A DNA stretch of 64,000 nucleotides, from positions 620,001 through 684,000 of the forward strand of contig JBAIAA010000697.1 in assembly GCA_037893245.1 (NCBI GenBank), given 5' to 3'. This DNA is from Crossaster papposus. Taxonomy: Eukaryota > Echinodermata > Asteroidea > Velatida > Solasteridae. The notes below the pieces were generated by a model. That model was not told the DNA's origin, searched no databases, and worked only from the letters and a program-made list of their open reading frames with translations. The translations under genes and the position numbers were made by a program. Positions 52,800 to 64,000 of the stretch are shown piece after piece (position 1 is the first letter of the stretch; the number at the start of each line of letters is the position of its first letter).

Positions 52800-55700
52800 T
52801 GACGTATTATTGCTTGCGCTGGAGTTTTGGGTGCCCACCCATAAATCGGCTGGTTGACCAGTCAATTATTAAGTCGGATTGCCATAACGGGTGCCGGAAA
52901 GGAAGAGCTCGATTCTAAATGGTTGGAAATTGGGCCAGGTTTGCGATTCTGATGGAGGTATAGAGCCTGGATTGGTGTTCGTTTTAGGAAACGAGGTAGG
53001 AGATATCTAAATTCTTGCCGGTGGTCCAATATGGCACTGGTAAGGAGGTACAATTTTATAGGGCAGCCAGGTCATTTTGTCAATGTGAAATTTTATAATG
53101 GTTATTAGGCTGCGAAAGTGTCGTAATAAGAATTTTAGCAAGTTCGAAATTCGTTCTTTTAATACCATTTTGTGTGTTTTCACATATACCATGTTATGTA
53201 GGAATTCCTCTATGCGTGTACGTACGTTGGTGCAGTGACAGGGTCATCAGTGCAACGGGCGTGGCACATTGAGTAGGGTACGCAGTCTTTGTATTGTACA
53301 AAGCTATTGTACAAAGCTATTGTGCTTTAGCACGCGCTCAAGCATGCACGGCGCGGCACGAAGGTGGCATCGCATTCCTGCGGGATTTTCATGAAGGCGT
53401 GGGTATTGTCAAAAGGTATGTGGATATGGATAATTTATTTATTTATTACCAGTAGGCCTGTATCGGACCGGGTTTTATCATGGTTCATAATAGTAGCACT
53501 CATTAGTAATGCAAAATACCGGTCCAGTTATCAGAGTATGATAATATGCCTAATGTAAGGATGGTCTAAAACGAAGAGGATGTAAGGTGGCTTTCAAAAT
53601 GCAAAGCACATGTACATTTTATTTGTATTCCCTTAGCGTCGCCGTGATTGAATTTGTTGTAGCTTTCGCGCAGTATGGTACGGCTAGGCTGCGCATGTTC
53701 GGCGTTCCTAAAAAATCTGAGATTTAAGGAAGTAAGGCCTATGGCAGTTTAAGCCAGCAGTCTCAGTAAACCCTTCCGGGTTATGAGTATAGGGTCAAAT
53801 GGTTGTTATCCTTAGTTTGTTTCACAGTTATTAATTTGTTCTTTACAAAATATGATTTACGTTCATCTTCGTGACAATTGTGCATAAACAAAAAGAAAAT
53901 TTAATCCCCAATCGGGCTGATCGAAATAATTAATTTGGTAAACTTTTAGGTAGATTTTCAGAGAATAGCTGTGGAAAGGCCTATATCAAATAAATTTTAT
54001 AGCTCTTAGACCACTGTAGCGCCAGCTTATGCAATTAGGTTAGTGAATCACCATGGGCACTAGGGGATGTTTCATATCAGATGCGACAGGTGAGTCTGTA
54101 GGTATAGCCAAGTGAGTACCAGATGTGGGGTTGTTTTTCCAGACTTTGTCTAAATTCAGATCGAGTTGTGAGAGAAACTTGTAGTCCTATAAAAGGACAT
54201 GTCAGACCTTTTCGGAGTTAAAATATTATCACTGGTGACTGCAGTGGCAATACGCCATAAGCATACGTGTAACTGTAAGTGCTGGTAGTAAGCGGTAGGC
54301 CTAACAAGGTTATATAGATGGATTTATCCCTCTGTGATTTGACGGATGCAGCACCGTTTATGTATCTCACGTTTCCTTTTGATTTAATCCCATATGCACA
54401 GGACATGTGACGGCTATGGTGTGGCAGGGGTCATAGTGAAACAGAAGCTTCATCATCAGAGGCACTAACAAGATGGAGGAGGTCCTTGGAGCGATAGAGG
54501 GGTCAAGCTTTGCCCTGGGTCCCCCAAGGTTTCAGAGTGAATATAGGCCTAAAAAGGAGCATTTATAGTTAGCCCCTGAAATTGTTTTATGTTTGGCACA
54601 GCCCAGGCGATCAGACCTTGATTGGTATGGGAAAGTGTATTTGGAACATTTGGACGGTGGTCTGTGCGTTGGGTTTGGCCAAGAGGTGGATGTTGGTCGG
54701 GGATTGGACGCAAGGGTGGAGTGTCCTAGGTAGTGTTGGTGGAAAGGGCAGTGGGCATGTACATTTATACGATGGGAAAATGTACAGTAAACGCAACTGT
54801 ATAGGCCTAAACAGATTATATCAATTTATTTTCAGTTGTGGTTCCACTTGCAGGATTTGGTTGCTCTAGATGACTATAGTCTTGGCAGAGTGTAACAATG
54901 AGCAACATAAGGTACAGGTCAGGCTCAAGTATAGTTTCTTGGCAGGGTCGGGCCCCGAGGTTTGCAAATACTACCTGTAAAACGGTGTCTGGGAAAGGCC
55001 TATAGTTGGCAAATGCCTAAAAATTATAATAAGGAATGTAACGCTTGGTTCACAAATAAATCTGTAAACGTGATGCCTGTGAAAATTATGCTCGGCTGGG
55101 AGAATGTCTGATCGGCAAAATGTTTAACCAAGTATCCGCGAAATCTATGGGGGTGTAGCCCGGCGGGTGAACCTATGTTGTGGGAACGATTTCCTATTCA
55201 CAAATTGTATGTGCATGTCAGCCAATTTTCGGTGTCGGGCGATTTATATCACATTGTGGTAAAATCCTTAGAAGAGTATGACTGAAAGTAGACAATTTAT
55301 GCTGTCTAATAAACGCGAGCATCGCAGCAATTGACAACTGAGCGTCACAATCGAAAAGGATTTTAGATCATTCGTTCGAGTACGTGCTGCGCCTATGGAA
55401 AATAGTTTTGTAATGCTTGGAGAAAACAAAGGCAGGCCCCGCATACAGATGTTTTTTGCTAAAAGGAAGTCTTCGGGAAAACTATTCATCTTCTATAACA
55501 AATATTTATTTCGATTACCTATTTTCTGGCTGTTGAACCTTTGCTAGGCAAAATGTAGCGTGAGTTACCTTTACGAAAGTTGCCACCGCGGTATGTTTGG
55601 GTCCAAAACAGAAAATGGATTTTCAAATCATCTTAATAAAAGGATTATATTGCGGCATAACACTTTTATAAATTAAATTTTGTAAAGTACTAAATTGAGT

Positions 55701-56640
55701 TGGTTTTAGCTAAACAAAATTGAAAACGAGGTTACCGGTGATAAGCATTTACATAAATAATGGGGTCCAGTGTGAACGAAGTAGTTCATTTTTTATTATT
55801 AAAGGTTTAAGGTCAAGTGTTGATCATAAAACCACTTTACATCAGGAACCCACGAGTGCCAAGAATATAATGTATACATGTAAACTGTCGATAGAAAGCG
55901 CTCAGAATGTAACATGCGCGCGATGGCGCAGGGCCGTTGCAGAGGGGCGCGCCCTCTGAATTTGATCTATTCTCTCTATAACTCAGGAATTATGTACTTT
56001 CAGTCGATCTGGTCAGCTGGAATGTCAATTGGTGGGCTAGGTTTAGACTGAGCTCTAACTTTACTATGAAGGCGGCAATACAAGGTACTTTATAGTGACG
56101 AGTCTGAGCCGCTATGGAGTGGTAGGGAAATCCCTGGCTACAGGGCGCTACATGTGCTAGGGGAAAACCCCGTTTACACGGCGGGAGGCGTTTATGCATT
56201 ATGGGGTGTGTAGTCATGCGTGAGTTCGTTTTGATTGAAATAGGGGACTTATAACATTAGAGGGCTATAGGGTCCCCTATTTCGAAAAGGGGCCTTCCGA
56301 ATCATTTAAAGCACAAACAAAAGAGGGATAATAGGAGGTCCATCAATTTGTTTCGTATATTACGTTATGAAGACACTCCATGGGAGGTTCGTGGGCTGAG
56401 GAAAATCTCTCTGAACTAAAACTTAGAAAGGTCTGTCGACCTAAATGGTCCATGTATACACGCGTTTGTTTAGGGTGTAAGTGGACGACACGAAGGTGAT
56501 TTGGGGTTATGGTTAGAATCGAGGACGTCCTCGTTTGAGTTTCGTGTACAAAACCAACGAGAGCCGTTCGAAAAAGTTATAGTGCAAACAAAGGAAATCA
56601 TCGAGAGGAACAAACTAAACTCCTCGACGGATTTAATAGA
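52800..56640. other. Interior of the 9.3 kb insertion, left part: no gene found
   Basis: Open frames are short (under 100 codons), with no recognisable motif. GTACAAAGCTATT is duplicated head to tail near 53300. Confidence 0.45.
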
Positions 56641-56838
56641 CAGACGTGTTGGTATGTGTACATGTATAGTGTATGTATATATTTGCATATGTGTGTGTAT
56701 ATGTATGGGTATGGGTATGGATATGGATATGGATATATAGATGCATAGAAATATGGATAGATGTATATGGATGTGTATGGATATATTATATGGATATAGG
56801 GATATATAGGAATATGTATGGGTATAGATGGATGGAAA
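56640..56838. repeat. GTATAT/ATATGG low-complexity stretch
   Basis: Degenerate GTATGG/ATATGG hexamers leading into the 12 bp array. Confidence 0.7.
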
Positions 56839-57198
56839 GGCAAGGAAAAAGGCAAGGAAAAAGGCAAGGAAAAAGGCAAGGAAAAAGGCCAAGGAAAAAG
56901 GCCAAGGAAAAAGGCCAAGGAAAAAGCCAAGGAAAAAGGCAAGGAAAAAGGCAAGGAAAAAGGCAAGGAAAAAGGCAAGGAAAAAGGCAAGGAAAAAGGC
57001 AAGGAAAAAGGCAAGGAAAAAGGCAAGGAAAAAGGCAAGGAAAAAGGCAAGGAAAAAGGCAAGGAAAAAGGCAAGGAAAAAGGCAAGGAAAAAGGCAAGG
57101 AAAAAGGCAAGGAAAAAGGCAAGGAAAAAGGCAAGGAAAAAGGCAAGGAAAAAGGCAAGGAAAAAGGCAAGGAAAAAGGCAAGGAAAAAGGCAAGGAA
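56839..57198. repeat. 12 bp tandem array GGCAAGGAAAAA
   Basis: About 30 nearly perfect copies; a few near 56886-56935 are 13 bp (GGCCAAGGAAAAA). The purine-rich strand gives KGKEKG or ARKKAR frames and the other strand FLAFFL frames, none credible as proteins. Confidence 0.95.
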
Positions 57199-57248
57199 GG
57201 GAAAAGTGGAAAGGAAGGGGAAAAGGCAAAAGGAAAAGGGGAAAGGAA

Positions 57249-57358
57249 AGGAAACTGAGAAAGGAAACTGAGAAAGGAAACTGAGAAAGGAAACTGAGAA
57301 AGGAAACTGAGAAAGGAAACTGAGAAAGGAAACTGAGAAAGGAAACTGAGAAAGGAAA
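57249..57358. repeat. 13 bp tandem array GGAAACTGAGAAA
   Basis: About 8.5 perfect copies directly downstream of the 12 bp array. Confidence 0.95.
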
Positions 57359-60300
57359 CGGGAAAAGGAAAAGGAAAAGGAAGGTGGAAAACCCGATTGG
57401 TAGACATAATGGGGGAAAACCCCCGAGATGATGTGGGGAGAGCCCCAGGTATTGATGTGGGGAAAGGCCCAGATTGGGATATGCATTTGTAAAGAGGAAA
57501 ATAGCCCCAGTGAATTAAGGAGGGAGGTAAAGGGATATATTTTTGTCTTTATATTTGTATTAGTTATTCGGCCACGAATGGCAACATTCGAATGAATATG
57601 CCGGTACAGAGAGTAGGATAATGTAATAAAGTGATGTAGCAGCACAAACAGGGGCAAAGCAAAGGGTTATGAATATTAGACGGCAATGGGAAGTCAAGGT
57701 GTTGCAATAGAAGACAAAACGGAAACGAGACAATACCGACATAATAGTCAGGAAAGGTGAAAGGAATAATGAAACGGGGATTTACGGTATTTATGGTAAA
57801 TTGAATCTAAAACTTTTAAGATTTGATGCTTGTAGAGATTGCTCAATAAAACAGATGCATGACAATGGGGGGAAACAGCCCCAGTTATAATGGCACGGGA
57901 TTTGTTTGTGTGTTCTATATTCCCCTTAAATTTGAGCTAAATAGGCCGATTCTGTAGACCACGCTCCCCGGAAGGTCGACAACTCGCAGGGTATTATTTT
58001 GACGTCTGATCAATTGGTTGCTATGCTGTCCGGTTAGATTTTCGCCTTCCGCTTGTGGGAAAAATACGATATGCCCATTTGGTTTTAGTAATGGTCGAGT
58101 GTTAAATGAAACACTTTAAGGTTTTAGTTACCTGCTTCTATACAATCACGCTAAGGTTAAATTGCACTGTGCTAGTAATTGAACATGTACATGTACACGT
58201 CACGCTACAAGTACTTGACGGGCGCGGTCCACTCTATACATTTTGATGTCCACGGTGTTTTGTACATTTTGAGAAATAAAACAAACAAATGGGGAGATGA
58301 ACCCCGGTTATAAGAATGAGATAATAAAACATCTCGCGAAAATGAGACAAATAATAATAATCTGGAATGAGTACCGTAAATAAAGGGAGCAAGCCGCAAA
58401 ATTAGGCAGAGCGGATTATCAGGAGATAAATATCTCTATACAAATATGGCAGCAAATAGCATCGGGAAGAAACGCATGCGTGAAAATGTATTTATACAAA
58501 ATTAGAGAATGGAGTCCCTATGTATCGACAATTTTGTTTTCTCCGTTGTTTTTACGATTTGACCATGATGTTGTGTCCAGTTTTGCCCTGCTTTTGTAGA
58601 AAAGGGCCACTGTCGGCCAATCATCAAGAATGATTTAAATCGTGAATTACATACTTTGGTGCCGATATGCATTAGTAGATAAAATATTTTCAATTGTTAG
58701 CTGAGCTGACCGTTTCGCATAAGAATGTTTTGCAGGAAGGACTCTGGTACATCGAAGTGAGGGAATGCAGTAGCAAGCACTGACCTTGTTCGGCACGCAA
58801 GACGACGGGCGTGTAGTTTGATGATAACGCGCTTACGAGGGACGAGGGAAGGATGCAAGTCAGGATTAGAACTTCGGCAGCTCAATTGGGTATTCTTCAA
58901 GACAATGGCCTCGTCTGGCGCACTAATTGAAGAGGTAGCGATGGAGAAGGGACATCCAGAAAGATACTGGAGATTGTGAGTATTGTTTGAAATGAAGCAA
59001 CACGGAGATGCTGCCTGTGTCCCGTGAGGGCTGGTAAGTAATAGCTCAGACTCTTTTTCGATTGCTCTTTTTGCCGTCGAGACTTGGTGTTCCCCAAGTT
59101 CATGTATGCTGCATTTTATGTTTCTCTTACAGGCTGTGCAACAGGATAGGGAATGCGAAAATAACATACTTTATTCACGATTGAGAACGCGAATAATTGG
59201 AGAACTACATTTCGGAGAAGGATGCATACGGGGATCTTCTGGCGTGATTTGGTCGGCGTATGGCACTATTTTTGCCGCTTCTTTCGGACATCCGTATCGG
59301 TGAAGAATATAAAGAGGTTTAATCGGCTTAGGCTACATACACAAAATTGATTGTTTCTCATCAGCGGCCGGGCCAATTTTTCGTGCCGGGTGGATATTTT
59401 TTTATATTTTATAAACAAAATATAAATGTACCGGACGCCTGAAAATTCCGAGATTTTTATTTTTTTATTTTTTTTATATGCTGTAAAAACACTCTGTTGA
59501 AAGCAATAACAGTTAAAACTCACGCGGGCCAAGTGAATGTTTTTAGTGGCCATATATGTTCCAGCAGAAGCAAGCCGGAAAAATCGACGGCGGACAGGAG
59601 ATCGGAGAAGCCGAGTATAATAGTAGTGAGAACGGTGTCTGTGGGCCTCTTTCATTAAAAAAACCTGGGGTGCTCAAAATTATATGGGAAAATAAATCGA
59701 CTTAACTATATTTTTGTGTTTCTACCAACATTATTTGAGCTTTTATTCTATATGAAATGTGTGCATTGGTCAGTTTTGGAAAGTAAATCAACGAAAACAA
59801 TTTGTAATTTAGATAAAGAATGCAATGTCCCAACGAAGTTGTTGTCAACTAGCGCTTTCACCCCCGCACGCGGTGGCGCCCATACTATAACTGGGCGCTG
59901 GAAAACACCTGACGAGCTTCATAGATTTCTGTGTAGAAAAACGCACGGCATTCTGGGTAGCGTACATGCTCTGCCGCGCAGCTGAGCCACGGAAGTAGTA
60001 ACCTACGTTCGCAGGTCGCAACAAAAATTATCCAATCAGAGCTAAATGCACATCAGCGCTTACCACCAACGCCCGGTTCATCAACATGTACATGTACTTT
60101 ATGTACATGTATGTATATGCGGAAGGCACGAACGAAACCAGCGCGCCTGTAGTTGTTTAGTCAGATACCGGTTTCAAAGATTCGGCGACATTTTTATTCT
60201 ATAAAATATAAAATATAAAATGCCCTGACGGACCATTTTTTCAAAAAGGTTCTGATGAGAAACAATTCATTTTTTTTATGTAGCCTTAGGGCAGTTCGTC

Positions 60301-61770
60301 ACAAAAAAAAAAAAAAATAAATAAATAAAATAAAATTAAATAAAACAAATTAAATTAAATACAAATACAAATAAAATATAACGAAATAATTAAATAAATC
60401 GCAGGCGGAAATAAAAGGAATACCACGCCACAACTGGGGATATACAGATTAGTTGAATACAAACAACCGTTTGAGGTCTTGGCAGCGGAGCGTCTACCAC
60501 AAAATATAGCCAGGAAGGATTGTGATACACGTAGTCCCATGTGGCCGGTGTATTTCGAAGTTTGAGCGACAATGCACATTCTTTTAAGTCATATCTCTTC
60601 TGCTGCAGTAAGTTCAATGGAAGCCAGGTGTGGAAGTCCAAGTTTCGTGGAGATCATGTCACGTCAACATCAGGGAAATAAAATGTCTACACGTTTATTC
60701 CAGCTCCCTGGCTTGGTCTACACAATGGTTCAACCGCTTCAGACGGAGAGTCCAGGAGTATGAATTTCGAAATGATAAAATATTTATAAAAGATAGCAGA
60801 AGAGCCTCGACGGACGACTGGGCAGGAAAGGCAAATGGTTTCCTTAGGTTTATGCGACGGAGGATATACGTTCTCATTTTAGGGGGTTGTGTTGTTTGTT
60901 TTGTTGTTGTTTGTTTGTTTTTTGACAGGTTCACATACACGAGGCCACGCCAGCATGAGGAGTTATGTTCAGCGGCAGGCAAATAAACGGGGTATACAGT
61001 AAGACGTTTCTTGGTTAAACAGACGATCGGAGATAGGGGAGGTAGTCGGCGCAGCCGGAAGTGAAATTGATACACTCGTATTCGGTTGAGGTTGGATTAT
61101 AGGATGCTTTAGGCAAATCCACACAAGTCCAGTTTATATGTACAAGGTATCATTTCACATTTGAGGGAATTCGGATGGCGCGGGTCGACTCGGATGAGGA
61201 TGTCCTTTGATTTAAAGCAACCAGGAGGTATAGTGGACAGCTGCCAAATTTCGCCGATGGATGGGCTCGGTGAGAGAACAGTTTTCCTCGAATAAATTGC
61301 TGACGGGCAGGGCGAGAGGTCGTTATAGGCAGCTCAAGATTCAGCATGCATTGTAAGAATAGTCAAGATGCTATAATCCATCTAAGCAACTTGTTGGGAT
61401 AGTGCCTTCACTAACAGGCCAAGTGCAGAAGCGACATCGGGTGGCAAAGCGAAATTAAGAATTGGTTGGCTACAGCAGATATGAGTACAATAGCAAAAGG
61501 TACAATGCAAAAAAGGTAAGGCAGCTGGAAACGGCTCTCTGAGGAATAATGTAAGGTGCTGAGCTTCTTGCGGTAGTGTGCAAACAAGGATGGTACCTAC
61601 AAAGCATGGGCTTGGCCTCATTTGAGGGTCTGCGGCAAGCGGCTAGAGGAGCCTGTCGGCAGGGAACAACACCTCAAGATCCTTAACTGGTAGACAATTA
61701 ATAGATGCAGAAATTATTGGTGGCATATGCTGTGTATCCCGAGGAGAATCACGGGTAAGATTAGGGGTGA
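57359..61770. other. Interior of the 9.3 kb insertion, right part: no gene found
   Basis: Contains an A-rich AAATAAAT microsatellite (60303-60400) and a GTACATGTAC-rich patch (60085-60120). The longest open frame, 58697-59167 on minus (156 codons), lacks any motif I recognise. Confidence 0.45.
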
Positions 61771-61774
61771 GGCG

Positions 61775-61942
61775 TGGGATGAGATGTGGGATGAGATGTG
61801 GGATGAGATGTGGGATGAGATGTGGGATGAGATGTGGGATGAGCTATGGGATGAGCTATGGGATGAGATATGGGATGAGATATGGGATGAGATATGGGAT
61901 GAGATATGGGATGAGATATGGGATGAGATATGGGATGAGATA
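61775..61942. repeat. 12 bp tandem array GTGGGATGAGAT
   Basis: About 14 copies in three successive variants (GATGTGG, GCTATGG, GATATGG), so the array grew in blocks. Translates as WDEMWDEM, which is compositional. Confidence 0.92.
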
Positions 61943-62078
61943 AGGGTTGGGTGTAGATGAAGAGAGCATAGGGGAATGGATTGGGAGTCTAAGTTCGGAG
62001 CGAAGAATCCTTCCCCCCATTTCTAAGATCAAATGTGGACTCTGGAGTCCGAACAAAGCAGCGATGCAAATACTTTAC

Positions 62079-62344
62079 TATTTGCATCGCGGCGACGTTG
62101 CGGGCGGAGGATCCACACTCACTTGGTAAATCTGGTCACTACGAGAGAGGACGGTATAAGGCGAAGAAGCCTTTGGTTTGTTTGCTCCAAGGACAGGTAA
62201 GGTCTCAAACATCTTTCCCACCCACCCGCCCTATACTGTAGAAGGTACTGCTGTTCGGATTCTAGTCTCTACGCTCGAATCCTTCCCCCCATTTCTAAGA
62301 TCAAATGTGGACTCTGGAGTCCGAACAAAGCAGCGATGCAAATA
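62079..62344. mobile_element. 266 bp derivative with 6 bp TSD CTTTAC
   Basis: Same left end (TATTTGCATCGCGGCGACGT) and right end (AGCAGCGATGCAAATA) as the 9.3 kb block. CTTTAC lies at 62073-62078 and 62345-62350. It looks like an internally deleted relative inserted into the target duplication of the larger one. Confidence 0.7.
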
Positions 62345-62350
62345 CTTTAC

Positions 62351-64000
62351 AATTTTCAGTGTTCTCTAAAAGCGGAGGTAACACACTCTTTCCTTGAAGT
62401 TAGTAAAACAATTTTAAAGTTTGGTATTTGGCGTCACTAAAATACATATTGCAATATCATTATAAATGTATTTAGTTGTACAGTGTGGAGTCTCTTAATA
62501 AAACATATATGTTTTCTCTGCTATTTTCTTAACAATTTTCATTCAAAATAACCAACTCTCGCATTCAATTTCGTCCAGAGAAATACAACAAAATAGCACG
62601 CTTTTACTAAAAAAATTAAGTCATATGCCATTTAATTGCAAATTTTTGACCACTCTATTTAAATATTGTCTCGCCAATATTCGTCACCACAGTCTATATA
62701 AGCTGTTGCTGTAAGGAAACATACATCCAGGGATCAAATTCGTATGATATCAATCAATTTCAAACTTATATTAAATTAATTAGTCTGGTGTGTGCTTGAC
62801 TCACGCACATATCAGACTAATTTATTTAACATAAGTTTGAAATTTGATCTGTGAATGCTGCCTTTCGGCAACAGCTTCAATGAATGTGATCAAAGGGTGA
62901 GCAAACGTTGAAATTGAACCACAAACGACTAAATTGGTGTGGTAAAAGCGTTTGATTGTTTTAATAATGTCAAATTCGTTTAGGCTGTTGCCGAAGGGCT
63001 GCATTCACAGATCAAATTTGTCTTGATTTCAATCAATTTTAAACTTATGTTAAATTTATTAGTCTGGTAATTATGTGCGTGATATATATATATTGTTTTA
63101 GTTTTAATTGGCAAGGTGGGTCAATGTCTTTGTTCACTTTGAAATGTATGCAAATTTACCTATTTGGTTTACCATGTATATCCCCATTGAGTGATCACCA
63201 CAATGTGGCTTCCCAGGTTGTATCTTAAAATTAGGCGTGATCCCTGGTAGCAAGGTATTCTGGTGTTTATGACTTCTGACTAGCGCCCTCCAACAAAGAT
63301 ACTAACAATTCGGAAGACCGCTAAACATAGGGCAAAACAGATCAGTTGGTAGAACGCCGGTCCGGTATTCCGGAGGTCGCAGGTTCGAGTCCCGTCTTGC
63401 CAATTTCTTTGTTCACTTTGAACTTTCTGCAATTAAGTGTAAGTATATTAAAATGCACGCAAATAACAGAATATGGGTCGAGTGTCGTGTTGCTGTGTAA
63501 TAATTAATCATGTGTTTCAAAATGGGATTTTAAATAGAAATGATTGGAGGAAACAATAACCAGGTGCTTACACAATCGCAGTGTTTAGCCCCACATTGAT
63601 GACATGTGAATGATCTATTCAGAATAGCCGGACATTTTGGGCACACTTATTTTCTATTTCTTAAAATTGACGTTATTTGTACTCAGCCTATACTTTGGTT
63701 TCTACAAAATATAAATGTGGGGGATGTGAGTAGCAAGGCGGGGGCACCTTGAGAGATTGATGAATTAAAGTATCTTGCTGCCACCTTGGATGCTTACACG
63801 CGGTCTTAAACTACTTCAGAGACACCTCCCTTCCATATACAAGTGCCAAACCCTTTCCCCGAAATGAAACGACAGATTCCAGATGCTGGCTCCTAGACTA
63901 TATCAAAAGAACGCCACCAATAAATAAAGGTATAGATATAAGTATAAACGACTACGCTAAAACATAATAGGTTATTGAAACAAAATTCATTTAAATTCAC
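62351..64000 (+). repeat. Composite repeat copy 3, right part
   Basis: Resumes the A module at AATTTTCAGTGTTCTCTAAA, continues to the tRNA-like box (63330-63412), then the B module to the window end. Lacks about 200 bp present at 960-1200 in copy 1. Confidence 0.75.
63330..63412 (+). repeat. tRNA-like pol III box, copy 5
   Basis: GGCAA...GGTTCGAGTCC...TTGCC with both pol III boxes intact. The B module follows directly, giving the MITE-free joint used to define the insertion at 1608. Confidence 0.7.

Larger units (their letters stand above)
52731..62072. mobile_element. 9.3 kb insertion with 12 bp inverted ends
   Basis: Begins TATTTGCATCGCGGCGACGT at 52731, exactly where the A module breaks, and ends GCGATGCAAATA at 62072. 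It is followed by CTTTAC and a short tandem derivative. The ends are inverse over 12 bp. The first ~66 bp are repeated at 62079-62144 and the last ~68 bp at 62277-62344. The interior has no recognisable gene and no repeats shared with the rest of the window except short simple arrays. Superfamily unknown; a 6 bp target duplication is reported for Polinton, IS3EU and Dada elements. Confidence 0.55.

Noticed and set aside
56470-57657. Frames of up to 395 codons over the 12 bp and 13 bp arrays
   Set aside because: FLAFFL, KGKEKG and ARKKAR repeats are compositional; no non-repetitive domain adjoins them.
58697-59167. A minus-strand ORF of 156 codons
   Set aside because: No recognisable domain, no splice context and no second copy; kept only as a note in the annotation of that stretch.

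Overview
This looks like animal nuclear DNA, probably from a marine invertebrate. Spliceosomal introns, CR1/L2-type LINEs (one with a 2A-like N-terminus), Tc1/mariner and foldback DNA elements, a degenerate Ty3/Gypsy pol, tRNA-derived repeats and long simple-sequence arrays all fit. A deuterostome such as an echinoderm or hemichordate is plausible, but the phylum cannot be fixed from the sequence. There is no sign of a bacterial or viral genome, an rRNA operon or a CRISPR array.

The one host gene I can assemble is on the + strand, about 31.7-50.7 kb. It encodes a small secreted protein with a signal peptide and a C-terminal F5/8-type C (discoidin) domain. Five exons join in frame to 217 codons plus a stop. 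Exon 1 lies 16.2 kb upstream of exon 2, and that intron is packed with mobile elements, a Gypsy fragment, long GGTCTC arrays and foldback palindromes. The promoter/5'UTR block (29.7-31.7 kb) has a second copy at 21.0-22.6 kb. That copy stops before the coding exon, so it is the relic of a tandem duplication.

Layout. 0-10.1 kb: a composite repeat (A module, tRNA-like box, B module) holding a TA-flanked MITE, a 3.5 kb inverted-repeat element with a decayed zinc-finger-like gene, and a 5'-truncated LINE with intact EN-RT coding. 10.26-14.56 kb: a Tc1/mariner-type transposon whose transposase has DD41D spacing and one internal stop; it carries two nested MITEs. 14.6-18.3 kb: MITE-like and foldback elements. 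18.3-20.5 kb: a second, internally inverted copy of the composite repeat, which supplies empty sites for insertions in the first. 21-31.7 kb: the two promoter copies, with an old fragmented minus-strand LINE and a frameshifted minus-strand tyrosine-recombinase-like zinc-finger gene between them. 31.8-47.9 kb: intron 1. 48-50.7 kb: the remaining exons. 50.75-64 kb: a third composite repeat split by a 9.6 kb block that has 12 bp inverted ends and a 6 bp target duplication on a short tandem derivative.

Most of the window is therefore nested transposition. Several insertions can be dated relative to one another because unoccupied copies of the same target occur elsewhere in the window. Coordinates come from reading the sequence by eye; repeat edges are good to a few bases where a junction is described and to tens of bases otherwise.
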